Shown here piece by piece: positions 44,201 through 53,702 of a stretch of 64,000 nucleotides of DNA (positions are counted from its first letter, which is position 1; each line of letters opens with the position of its first letter). Source of the stretch: Galaxea fascicularis (Eukaryota > Cnidaria > Anthozoa > Scleractinia > Euphylliidae); the NCBI GenBank assembly GCA_948470475.1, contig OX419339.1:13957363-14021362 (forward strand). The letters are read 5' to 3'. The position numbers and the translations under genes were made by a program. The notes beneath the pieces are model-generated. The model was given only the letters and a program-made list of their open reading frames with translations, made no database searches and was not told the origin of the DNA.

Positions 44201-47012
44201 GTACAATTTCAGAGTTCAGTTCGCCTGGTTCCTTCAACCACAAGAATCTCAACATATCCCTATCGGCTTCGTTGATTCCGACCATGAGAAAGGCCTTTTC
44301 GATATCGGCAGTTAGACCTATCTTGTGCCAGCGAAATTTAACAAGCGTGTCGAATAACTGCGGGGTGTGATTAGGACCGGTTTGCAGACAGTCGTTCAGA
44401 GAGTGATTACGTTCGGGCGGCTTAGCTGATCCATCATACACGATTCTTAACTTAGTGGTTTCTCGGTCACTTCGAATTACGGCGTGATGTGGTAAGTAGT
44501 GAACAGTTTCGCTTTCCTTGACGTCCCCTTCTTCCGCCGGAATCTTTTCCACAATTCCCTTGTTCACTTGATCTTCAATGATCTGATTGTATTCCTGAAT
44601 CACTTCTGGTTCATTCAACATCCTTCGCTGCAGAGACTTGAGACGATTCACACACAGTTCATAATCACTCGATATGGTAGGATGATCCGCTTTCCAAGGT
44701 AATTCGACTTCGTAGCGCTCGCCATTAAACTGTACGTTCTGGTTAAATTCATCGTGCGGATTCGTCAACTTCAAATCTCCCTTGATCCCGATAGATTCTG
44801 TTTCCCAGAAATCCTTCAAAGCATCAGCGAGGGAATCTTGCGTACGATCGAATAAACCGTCGCCGGTTCCTGATATGATTAAGTTTGTCACGGTCGTTCC
44901 GGAATTCGCGACAAGGGTCGTTGGTCCTGATAGTAACCAACCAAATTTGCTATTAATCGCTGTAGGACCAAAGTCGCCTCGTACGATTTCGGTTGTTACG
45001 AGGTCCCAATAAAAGTCAGAACCGATAAGGACATCAATTGAATCTTGAAATTCGGAGCTATCAGCTAGGTCCAGGCCGTGCAAATGTGGATAACTGTTTG
45101 CATCTACTCGTGACGGCAGTGGTGAGCAAATGGCGGGAAAACTAAGAGCGGAAATCTCGACAACTTCTTTGTTGCGGTCCTCAAGAAGTAAAGTTAACAG
45201 TTCGCATTTTTGCCTTCGAAATTTCTTCTCTCCAAATGTATTGAGGTGTAACATTTCCGTCTTGGCGGATTTCAGACCGAGTTTTGACTTAAGGTCATCC
45301 GTGACATATGAACGCTGACTTCCGCTGTCAAACAATATCTTCACCTGTGTGGATTTTGAACCATCTTCATTTCTGGCGATTGCAGTTGCGGTTTGCAGTA
45401 AAACGTTATCCCTCGTGCCTGAACTAGCTGTTGTAGTAGCGTGTAAAAGCTGAGGACTCTCCGTTGCGTGAATCCCAAGTGATGAGTTTTGTTGTTGTTG
45501 TGGTTCAGGACAATTTTCGTTTGGGGCAGATGAATCGTTCCGCTTCGGCGCTGCTTGGCGGCAAATTGACTGATGATGGCTGCCGTGACAACGACGACAG
45601 TTTTTAACACAGGAACTGCTCCGATGACCCGATTTTAAACAAACAAAACATCGTCGATCTCTCTTTAGAATTTCAGTACGATCTTGAGGATCAACCACAC
45701 GCTCACACGAGGCTGAAAAATGAGCACCACCACAATAAACGCATTTAAATTGAATTCCATTCGAACCGTTAGGGAAAGGTCGGGAACCATCGTTGGCAAT
45801 AAGCGCTGCAGCAGAAGGCATTCTCGGCGTTTGGTTCGGTTTCGGTTTGTCTGTGTTTACATTTGTCTTGACACCTTCGCTTATCTCTCTCGCCTCGACT
45901 TCCTTTCGGATAACTTCTAACAAATCAGACATTTGCCAGACCTCCTGTGCGGTATTTCGGGCCACCTGAATTCTCACTTCTTGCGGCAATTTCGACATTA
46001 TTACTGGAATTAACAAGCTTCCATACTGGCTAGAACTAACCCCCAATGATTCCAAGCCTCGTACGTTTATGCTGATTTTATCGTAAACAAATCGAAGTTG
46101 GGATGCCTTATCGCTAGTACATCCAGGAATTTTTAACAACTCGTCCATATGGGTTGAAATAATGTTTTGCGGCTTGCCAAAACGCTTGTGTAACATCTCA
46201 ATGGCCACCTTGTAATTTGCTTCGGATCTTGTTAAGCCTTGTATTGCACGCGATGCCTGTCCTTCCAACAGAGAGTGTAAATGATTGAATTTATCTATCT
46301 GGCTCAATTGCGGGTTGACGTGTATGGCGCTATTGAAGCTATCCCAGAAATTCTGCCATTGCGTTACTTCGCCTCTAAATTTCGGCAAGACAAGCTTAGG
46401 TAATTTCGCCTTCGGTTGGTACGGCATTGAATTAGCAATCGTGTTAAAGTTAATAGGTGGTTGAAAGGCCATACCTGAACTCCCCGGTGCTTGCGAAATT
46501 CCAGCGTGTGTGACTGATGGGAAACCAAGCGACTGAATTCCAGGAGAGGCAGAGCTCCCCGGCTGATCAGGTACAAAAATTCCAGAATCGAGATTCGGAG
46601 AAACCTTTGCGGCTTGAGATCCAGAAAGAGCGGTTAGTGATGCAGAATCAGGGGGTACAATTTCGTGGCTAGCCGTTGCATTCACAGTCGAAGTTCCCTG
46701 GTCGCTCGGGTTCGGGTTCGTCGCTTCCATTACCATTCGTAAAATATCCATAGCGCGTGAATTAACATCGTGAGATTCCTCTATTTCGTCTGCGACTTCC
46801 TTCACAGGACAACAATCAATAATTTTTTCGTCGAGTGACTCAACCAGCTTCAACTTCTCATTCAGCGAGTGGGCGATAACCTTCAGTCGTTGTTTGTCAA
46901 TCGGTTCAATCTTGAGAATTTCTTCCACTTCGTAGGAGAGTTTCGTTATCACACCTCTATTTCCACCACGTTTCGCACGTAAACGCGCTACCTCCTCGTC
47001 CTTTTCGGTCAT
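41250..47012 (-). CDS. BEL/Pao gag-pol polyprotein, 1920 aa, intact
   Basis: Single frame from ATG at 47012 to TAA at 41250. Domains by residue: N-terminal charged coiled region 1-100; Ser/Pro linker; gag core 200-375 (PKLVLPKFRGEVTQWQNFW); three Cys/His knuckles 424-484 (CVYCGGAHFSASC, CFVCLKSGHRSSSC, CRRCHGSHHQSIC); aspartic protease at about 559 (LFDSGSQRSYV); reverse transcriptase 855-1000 with TADIEKAF (D903) and YVDDL (984-988); RNase H 1190-1318 (FSDASERAYAA, D1195, E1239, D1268, HNPADIPSRG); integrase H2C2 zinc region 1505-1550 and catalytic core with D1580 (THTGVDFAGP), D1645 (LLSDNARTF) and E1692 (WWGGFWERLV). All catalytic residues are present and no stop or frameshift is seen. It encodes the proteins for particle assembly, reverse transcription and integration. 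No separate envelope gene is visible. Confidence 0.95.
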   Translation of the reverse strand: MTEKDEEVARLRAKRGGNRGVITKLSYEVEEILKIEPIDKQRLKVIAHSLNEKLKLVESLDEKIIDCCPVKEVADEIEESHDVNSRAMDILRMVMEATNPNPSDQGTSTVNATASHEIVPPDSASLTALSGSQAAKVSPNLDSGIFVPDQPGSSASPGIQSLGFPSVTHAGISQAPGSSGMAFQPPINFNTIANSMPYQPKAKLPKLVLPKFRGEVTQWQNFWDSFNSAIHVNPQLSQIDKFNHLHSLLEGQASRAIQGLTRSEANYKVAIEMLHKRFGKPQNIISTHMDELLKIPGCTSDKASQLRFVYDKISINVRGLESLGVSSSQYGSLLIPVIMSKLPQEVRIQVARNTAQEVWQMSDLLEVIRKEVEAREISEGVKTNVNTDKPKPNQTPRMPSAAALIANDGSRPFPNGSNGIQFKCVYCGGAHFSASCERVVDPQDRTEILKRDRRCFVCLKSGHRSSSCVKNCRRCHGSHHQSICRQAAPKRNDSSAPNENCPEPQQQQNSSLGIHATESPQLLHATTTASSGTRDNVLLQTATAIARNEDGSKSTQVKILFDSGSQRSYVTDDLKSKLGLKSAKTEMLHLNTFGEKKFRRQKCELLTLLLEDRNKEVVEISALSFPAICSPLPSRVDANSYPHLHGLDLADSSEFQDSIDVLIGSDFYWDLVTTEIVRGDFGPTAINSKFGWLLSGPTTLVANSGTTVTNLIISGTGDGLFDRTQDSLADALKDFWETESIGIKGDLKLTNPHDEFNQNVQFNGERYEVELPWKADHPTISSDYELCVNRLKSLQRRMLNEPEVIQEYNQIIEDQVNKGIVEKIPAEEGDVKESETVHYLPHHAVIRSDRETTKLRIVYDGSAKPPERNHSLNDCLQTGPNHTPQLFDTLVKFRWHKIGLTADIEKAFLMVGINEADRDMLRFLWLKEPGELNSEIVHLRFTRLVFGLRPSPAILSSTIRHHLDSQVPEEFQAEFIEILKNSLYVDDLVTGEESETAALELYSKSREVMQRGGFNLRKWKTNSRAVQEAINRSSDSVVPQAVTKGTKSIAEEDESYAKTTTGPSFGANTDADNVTVKVLGSIWNIETDQFTFDLSDLSNQAKLLPTTKRSLLKISSKIFDPLGLLSPFVIQWKVLFQELCQEYTNWDDQLTNEHLKKWNLLISDLDTLNNVRVTRCYFDSKPSQLKSTELHCFSDASERAYAAVVYIRSVYEDGRVDVNLIASKTKVAPLKTQSIPRLELLGATILVRLAKTVQKALPQKLKTVFWVDSMTVLCWIKNTKPWKQYVMSRVQEIREDTTPESWNFCPGQHNPADIPSRGMTASELVVNSKWWKGPKFLYNLETEWSREQNSCFETENAMKEIIKNPPTATHVLATSASVFRSVVHQIIDANRYSSWKKLLRVTAYVLRFTRRSRIKGRLELNADEVQFSEELWIKSIQSQSFPEEVRRLMAPRNSPVPVLVRQFGLYMDDKGILRCRGRIQNSSLHQDDKTPMLLPSKHYAVDLIIRETHDRMLHSGVNTTLTALRERFWVIRGRQNVKRIVRRCVRCRKVEGQPFSLLESPQLPEERVSDDPPFTHTGVDFAGPLYTTEKGETTEDAKAYICLFTCASTRAVHLELTRRLTADAFLLAFRRFTSRRGLPVTLLSDNARTFKSASKDIAKIARAREVVHYLTNNGVTWKFIVEKAAWWGGFWERLVQTVKRTLKKVIGRSCLSFEELGTLLTEVEGIINARPLTYVCDDLDGVNFALTPSHLINGRRLQNTANSNHFEIISTYEALTRRSRNQKRLLNQFTVTWRKEYLVSLRETHATNARRNGSNGEIAVGDVVLLQNDSTKRALWKLAIVKELLVGRDGKIRAAVVQVADSRTLIRRSIKHLFPMEVKSNVDTLTEVQRTEQVPNPVVAVDRPRRRAAMDGELLRRLRS

Positions 47013-47037
47013 TTCTAAGCTTCGTATCGATTCATCC

Positions 47038-47055
47038 GCCCCACGTTGGGCGCCA
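47038..47055 (-). other. primer-binding site of the BEL/Pao element
   Basis: Directly after the 5' LTR the minus strand reads TGGCGCCCAACGTGGGGC, a tRNA 3'-end complement beginning with the usual TGG. The gag start codon follows about 25 nt downstream. Confidence 0.8.
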
Positions 47056-47187
47056 TTTCAGTAATCGTTTCGAACAACACGCACTCGACATAAAACAACA
47101 ACCACATGTGTATTATAATTTAGAATCTCTCCTTACAGCATTGAAATTATATCTTACCACGTGACATAAATGCCAATCAATTTGACA
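47056..47187 (-). repeat. 5' LTR of the BEL/Pao element
   Basis: 132 bp, same as the 3' LTR except for one base. The end adjoining the primer-binding site is GATTACTGAAA, so the LTR is TG...AAA rather than the usual TG...CA. Confidence 0.95.
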
Positions 47188-47192
47188 ATTAC

Positions 47193-47794
47193 AGCACATC
47201 ACAGATCATGCACACCAAAAAAAACTTTATCATTATCAAGATTTGAAAAACAGTAAAAATGTCGCGAATGGCTCCCTTGCCCAAGAAATCCACGACAATT
47301 CACTTTTGTTAACCACGTTTCTTTAATCTCTCGGTTCTCACAACTCACAAGTCCGCATTCTTCCCTTCGAAAAACACGTGGTAATCTGATCTTGTTTTAA
47401 CAAAAATGGAAAACTGATATTGCGAAATCTGTCACGCGATAACATCCGTCACACATTCACTTAACAAATTTAACAAATGTAACAATACTGTAAGTACACT
47501 GATTTCCGACAAAAAGAAATCAAGCATGGAAGATTACAATGTACCTAACATTTGTTCCGTTGAACAAGAAACCAAAGACGCCAACAAGGAGGAAGAACCG
47601 TATTTAATTTCAAAATACAGCACTTGGCCTTACAAATGCTCAAAATGAACAGAAAACTGTTAACGAGAGCAAAACTTGGAAACCAACTGAAAACTTACTT
47701 CTTCACTGCCTCCGTAATTGACGTACATTGTGGCAAACGGCCAGGTAAAGCTTTGGCGAAAAATTCGTCAGCGAACATAAATAACAACTCGTTA
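47193..47794. other. gap: no feature recognised
   Basis: Sequence that flanked the target site of the BEL/Pao insertion. No coding region or repeat end recognised. Confidence 0.4.
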
Positions 47795-48151
47795 GATATA
47801 TAGCATGGTTGTTTCTGTACAAGATGGACAGCTAGATAATGATGCGATTTTTTTAATTGTCGCGTGGCCAGCGCGCGGTGAAAATCGCATAGCCACCCTC
47901 GCGCAAGTGCTGCGATGGGGACAGGTAAAAAATCGCAGAAAAAAATCGCGAGAGACTCTATGCGTTGAACTTTTCGCGACAAAATCAAAGACTTTGTAAC
48001 TCGTGTAGCCATCACCGCACGCCGGCGACGCCGCGACAATTTCCAAAAAAATCGCATCACCGTCCCAAGCAAAACATGTAGCCGCGGCAAACAAACTATA
48101 AAAACTGGTTAGCATGGTTCTTTCTGTACAACTGAAAATTTCAGCTAGATA
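47795..48151. repeat. palindromic repeat (ATGCGATTTTTTTAATTGTCGCG ends, split) between direct repeats
   Basis: Inverted arms ATGCGATTTTTTTAATTG (47842) and CAATTTCCAAAAAAATCGCAT (ends about 48056) enclose GC-rich CGCGNGGTGAAAATCGCATAGCC-type words. Outside the arms, AGCATGGTTNTTTCTGTACA...CAGCTAGATA occurs at both 47801-47837 and 48112-48152 as direct repeats. The minus frame across it is repeat-derived. Confidence 0.6.
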
Positions 48152-48303
48152 GGCCTTAATCACACGGCGGCCATGTTGTGAGTCCCGAGGGATTGAAAAC
48201 TTTTGTTTTTGCGCACTGAAACTCGTTCCCAAACATTTCAACTCGAGGCTCGGGGAACAAAATTTATTGTCTATGGCCAATATGGCCGCCGCGCGAATAA
48301 GGC
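48152..48303. repeat. MITE with TIR GGCCTTANTCACACGGCGGC
   Basis: GGCCTTAATCACACGGCGGC CATGTTG at the left, CAATATGGCCGCCGCGCG AATAAGGCC at the right. About 150 bp. Confidence 0.75.
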
Positions 48304-49078
48304 CCATTGTGCGACTTTAAATTATACACTTCACGCGACAAGCATTGAGATATATCAATTCAAATGGAGTACTGGCAATATGAGGCTTGGTTCTGTGAGC
48401 CATTTGTTTTTACATGAAATCAAGGCCATCTTTCTTAGTTTTTTTTTAGTTTTAATACGTTCACTGAGGAAGCTCCACATCAGCTTTTATAGTTGCCTCA
48501 ACTGTATGACTGGACCTACTTTATCAAACAAGACTGCTTATATTACTTACTTAACACGTGTGCGACCAAATTCATTCGTAGATAAATGGATAAGTCGACT
48601 CAAGAACAAAAGAAGGTCTGAGTGGTTAACAGCAATTGATAAACTTTGCTTGCATTTTGCACATTTTTATCAGCCCAACGAAAGTAGAGAGGACATCTTC
48701 GGCGTTTTTGCCATTTGGCAAGCCTAGCATTATTATTTTCGAAATCTAACGGACCTTTCCCACTTTTTCTCTTCCATACCGCCCCTCAGTTGGTGTGAGC
48801 TACACACCTGCGAAGGTCTCCGTAAGTACACTGAATTAAGCTAGCAGTAAATAACCACTGAGATTAGAGCTAGACGTTTTTAAAGGTTACCGCCCGGATA
48901 GTCGCGGGAAAGACGGTTGACGGAGTATATAAGAGCTTAAGTGTTGAAGAAATGATAAGATTACCTTTACTTTCCCTTAACAAAAGATAACCAGCATTTT
49001 TACCTAAAACAGCCCTTCATTCTCGTTAAATGGTTTCTGTACTTTTGTATTCATATAACTAAGCAACACAAGTGCAAA
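48304..49078. other. gap: no supported gene
   Basis: An open frame on the + strand runs from inside the preceding MITE to 48727 but has no recognisable domain and begins in repeat sequence. Nothing else seen. Confidence 0.35.
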
Positions 49079-49468
49079 AAATAGACCCTTCTCCAAAATG
49101 GCGACCGAAAATTCAAATAAGTTAAAATTAAAAACGTATAGCAGCACTAGAAAGAACCCCTCTACTTTAGTAACCGTCCTGCAAAGTTTCAGCTTATTAG
49201 GTGTAATATCAGCTAAGAAAATGTAAGTTGAAAAATGAAAAAGTTACAGACATTTGTATGACTGGGGATATACACCATACCCCTAGTCATACAAACTTGT
49301 CAAATTTCAATTTACATTTTCTCGGCTGATATAACACCTGACATGCTGAAACTTTGTAGGGTTACTAAAATAAAGGTGCTCTTCCCATTTCTGGTATCAG
49401 TTTTTCATTCCGTTCAATTTTAACTCATTCAAATCCATTGCCGCCAATTTGGGGAAGGGTCTATTGAG
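49079..49468. repeat. foldback MITE, 390 bp, TIR AATAGACCCTTCTCCAAAAT
   Basis: AATAGACCCTTCTCCAAAAT GGCG at the left and CGCCAATTTGGGGAAGGGTC TATT at the right. The arms extend almost to the centre, where ATTTGTATGACTGGGGATAT faces ACCCCTAGTCATACAAACTT. Confidence 0.9.
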
Positions 49469-52400
49469 ACTCGCTTTTAATTTTTGCTGTCAGATCCTGG
49501 AACCTTTAAGGTTCCGACAAGTCATCTGCGTGAAACGTTAATATATCTTGGTGTTTAAAAAATGAGTTCGACTATAAAATGTAAAATTTTGAGGAAAATG
49601 CATTTTTGCCATCATCATTCGAAATATAACCTTCAGAACATTACACACGGACGTAAGAAATTTGCTGAATTACAACTGAAACTGACCTGATTAATGGCGC
49701 TTTCCGCGTCAGTAGTAACTGGGGATATAATCTTGATCTTCAGGCCTGTGCCGCAGTGTCAACACCGTCATAACCTACCAAACGTTATCTGTTTGACACG
49801 AAGGAAGTCAATCACTAATTTCAAGCAGTCAGAGGGATTATTCCAGTGAAGAAAAGATAACAATTCTTGAGAAATGTTTATCCGAGTGAAGGCTGGTTAT
49901 ATACTTTCGATCGCTTCAGGGTAAAACCCAATGTTTTTACAAAGGGAAAAAACATTTAGTCGCAGAGGAGTTTAATTTACAGTGGCTATTTCATTACCAT
50001 TATATTGGCCTCGAAATATAAAAAAAAATCAAGCCTATTTTGCATTTTCAATTTTCCTTCGCGATTTCTGTTGGCCACTCTACGCGGCGACATAGATGGC
50101 GGTAAAGTAAATTGCGACAGAATAATTTCAGTGAAAAAATCATCAATATTGTCATGACCTTTATTTAAACACGATAAACCTTTTAAAGCAAAATTCTTGT
50201 GGGGTGCTGTAATATGCAGGATAGAAATTGAAATTAAATACAATACATAACTACGACAATGCTCCTAAGAATAATGTTCGATAATACTGATCGGAAATTA
50301 ACTGCAACAACTGACGATTTCAACGAGTGCTGGATAGTATGCGGTGTGTGAATGGCAAAAATACTACTCATTTTAGCTGTAACTGAGGATTTTGCAAAGA
50401 AATTGAACATCAGTTACATAGAGACTGGCAGGCTATCGGACAATGTTACTGATCATCAAGGGAGAATTTTATTCCACGAAAAACCTCCGAATGATCTGAT
50501 CTACGGTAGAAATAACATGTTTATTCTGCATGTTAGTAGTGTCGAATCATAGAATTCATGTTACTGAGTCCTGTTTGCATTTTCAACTGAATAATAGTTT
50601 TCAATGAATATCATTAACCGGTAACTGTAAGAAACCGAGCAGACTCTTGTAATCGGTTATTGCTTTATATTTGACGCAACTGGTTGATCATGTTTCTGTT
50701 TCGAAGTTAACGTTGTTGAAAGTTAATTTACGAAAAATACTGGAATTCACAACAATGATTGTGGTAAAAGAAAATGAAAACTCGAATACGTAATTATATA
50801 GGCAATAATTATGTAAAATATTATCCTCGTTAGTTTGTTCGATGTTCATTGTATATATAGTGAAGCAAATGTACAGAGCAATTTCGTCATATTCAGAAAA
50901 CGGCAAAAAAAATACAAAAAATAATGTAAGAGTTTTTGTCACGTAAAATTTACTGAAAACAAAGTGTTTCCGAATCTATAAAGAAAAAAAGTGTCAATTT
51001 TGTCTGAATGAACAATGAATGAATGAAAAATCTGTTCTGCAAAATATGAGCGAATTAAAAAGGCAGCTCTTTTGATTCTTGTGGGGCACTTGATATTTTT
51101 CACTAAAACATTGAATAATGGTAATTTCTTCTAGGTGCGGTCGTGACACAAGTCAATACGCGTAAAAGTAATGGTACTGCACTCGGGAAGAGAAGAAACG
51201 CAGTTAGTAAAGCACGATTCCTTAGATCGACCGGCTGTGTTGTCTTTGTTTAAGATGATGCCACACTAAGAAAAGAGAACGCAAAATATCGGATAGAAAC
51301 AAAAGAGAAAATCATTAATTTTGCTTTACACTCTGAAGTTATAAATCTTCTTTACTAAAGTTTTCAAGTCGGTGGGGGCTTTCTTCATAAACCTGCAGAA
51401 TTCATGCTATTTAAGTCTCTTGGGGTTAAAAATTAGTGAGCAGCCGATAGACCATCCTAGCTTTGGGCTCTCATTCCGGTTTATCTTACTTGTCTAATTC
51501 TAGTCCTTACTAGCGATGATTAACGTTCCCTTAGCTGTGAATTAATAATTTAACATTGACTTTTCATAAACTGTTCGCAGATTCCGTATGATTCGAAATA
51601 CATCCTGACGTAATCGATAAATACATCTCCCAGCTGTGATTTTTCGTAAATAACAACGACTTAACGTTTACACATCATCCCATGAAAGGAAATCACCAGC
51701 GACAATTAAAGGTAATCAGCAATTTTGTAGAATGCCGAGTAGACTAGGTGAATGACAAACCTTTGTATGGATTTATTTTATAACACTACTGACACTAAAG
51801 TTTGGGGTAATGCAGATAAATTTCACTTACACCCTGCCTTCACTTCAAGTTTAACTCCAGTGTTTGCGTAATTAATCACTGTAAAATTGCAAACAAATAC
51901 AGAGGTATTCCTATATTCTTCCCGTGAGACTCCTTACCTTAAATTGGACTTTCACTTTAATTAGTGGTGAATCGAACCATACCGCAAGTAACACAGTTAA
52001 ACTGATCAATCGCTTCGATCACCCTCCGACAGAGCAGTGAAATTAAAGTTACTAATAACTGAATGCGGTAGGAATTAGCATAGATTATTATTATATATAA
52101 CACATGTTAAATGATTAGATGCAAATTAAAGTAGTTGCAATTTGCTGTACTGTTTTGATCAATGTAACTTTCAATAAACAAACAAAAAGACACAGGTATC
52201 CAAAGGGATCAGTTAGTCTTTCCTCTTTTTAACCACTGGTCGATCATTATTCTTTTCTTGTAACCTAGGCAAGTCACAGACCATTTACTTTGTGAGCGAC
52301 CAAAATAAAACAGCTTGTCTACTGACCAAGAGGAAGTCGATGTCAAGTAGGGATGTCTTTGATTTGCACATCTATAAAAAAACTCATAAAGATAGTTGGA

Positions 52401-53453
52401 CGGTGAACACCCAACTCTTAAGGAAGAAAACGCTTATATCGATCAATTCTTTCGAAAACATTTCCTTAACTCTCTGTAAGGTCACAGTTACTTTCATGTT
52501 TGGCTGATAGAACACAATTTGTCGTCATTCTTGTTTGTCGGGACCCACCTGTCAAGAGCTGTCCTCGAGGAGATTTGTTAAGGCTACGATGCCGGACGAA
52601 TTTTCGACTGGTTCAAAATTCGTGCGTTTAGGTGTTTCGTTCACACGGAACCATGAGACCATCCGAAAATCTGGACGGCTAGCCGTTAAACAATTCGACC
52701 TCCAAAATCCAAATCGACTTTTAGCCGGTACGGTCGAAAATTTAACCGGCACGGTGTCAACACTTTGTACGACAAAGGCGTGGTTGCATGTTGGATTTGG
52801 TAAAGCGAAGTAGCTCTATGCGCACTGAAAGCTGTTAAGACCACTGATGAACGTTAAAATTCAACCCGGTTCGTCAGTTCCTAACCGTTTCCCCAGCAAT
52901 GACTGCTTACCAAATTCAACAACAAAAAAGGAATTGGGGAGTGAGAAGAAGTTATGTTTTTATATTGTTGAGGCACACATAACAAGTAGTTTTATCAACC
53001 ACTGTACACGACTGAAGCACTAAGGGAACGGAATTCACTGTTCTGAGTTGTATACATGCTAACAAAACTGGGTTGAAGGACTGCTTATGGTTAAGCATAC
53101 ATGTATCAACGCATTAGGCCATAAGGCAAAGATAAACAAAGGTGTACACTGGCTGCCAGAGGTCATTTTTTTCCGTTTGGTTGAGGGAAATTACGCTGCG
53201 AAGCCGCGGCCAAGAGGCGCGAAGCGCTGAGAGGAAAAGAAGCCAATCACAATAATTGCTGTTTTCTTTGAAGAACCAATCAACGAACTGGTTCAAATTC
53301 TGAACTAATTTGTCACATGCAAAGGAGGTTGATTGCTCGTGTGACCAGAGGTCCGTCTCGAGAGCTTTTTCAAACCATTTTATATTATCCTAGGTATTTT
53401 GAGAACAGACCTCCGGTGCCAGGGCAACAAAGGTCTGAATTGAAGACTCGTTT
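49469..53453. other. gap of 4 kb: no gene recognised
   Basis: AT-rich intergenic DNA. Open stretches at 52535-52813 and 53114-53296 have no family resemblance. 53160-53300 looks repeat-like (AGGCGCGAAGCGCTGAGAGG, then CAATCACAATAATTG), but I cannot define its ends. Confidence 0.4.
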
Positions 53454-53459
53454 TTTATT
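53454..53459 (-). terminator. candidate poly(A) signal of UQCRFS1
   Basis: AATAAA on the minus strand about 245 nt beyond the UQCRFS1 stop codon at 53703-53705. First perfect hexamer after the stop. Confidence 0.4.
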
Positions 53460-53702
53460 CAAATTAAAACATGCAAGCCTCCAAACAAATCCAGTGAAAG
53501 TTGATGATATCAAGGTAACTTGCCCTCTTAAGCACATCAAAGTAGATAGAATGCACAAGTCCAAAATTTGCAAAAGTTCATTAATGTTGTCTATCAAGCA
53601 TGGATTTGCTGCATCAAAATGATGATAGGGATGACTTCCATTGCACAGTAATAATTGTTGCTTTCCTCTTGTTAACACTAGTAATAATATTACTACAATG
53701 AA

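Larger units (their letters stand above)
40927..47187 (-). mobile_element. complete BEL/Pao LTR retrotransposon, 6261 bp
   Basis: Two 132-bp LTRs (40927-41058 and 47056-47187) differ at one position. Both outer flanks carry ATTAC on the + strand (40922-40926 and 47188-47192), a 5-bp target duplication. On the minus strand the order is 5' LTR, primer-binding site, a single gag-pol frame (47012-41250), a purine-rich tract next to the 3' LTR, 3' LTR. The domain order protease, reverse transcriptase, RNase H, integrase with a DUF1759-type gag is that of BEL/Pao. The uninterrupted frame and nearly identical LTRs suggest a recent, possibly autonomous copy. Confidence 0.95.

Noticed and set aside
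42187..46576. Several open frames on the + strand and other frames within the gag-pol region
   Set aside because: They are other-frame readings of the intact 1920-residue polyprotein.
47695..48307. Long minus-strand open frames over 130-170 codons
   Set aside because: They span two repeat elements and their direct-repeat flanks; the residues merely follow the repeat sequence.
48203..48727. 174-codon + strand open frame
   Set aside because: It starts inside a MITE, has no domain, signal or conserved motif, and ends in ordinary AT-rich DNA.
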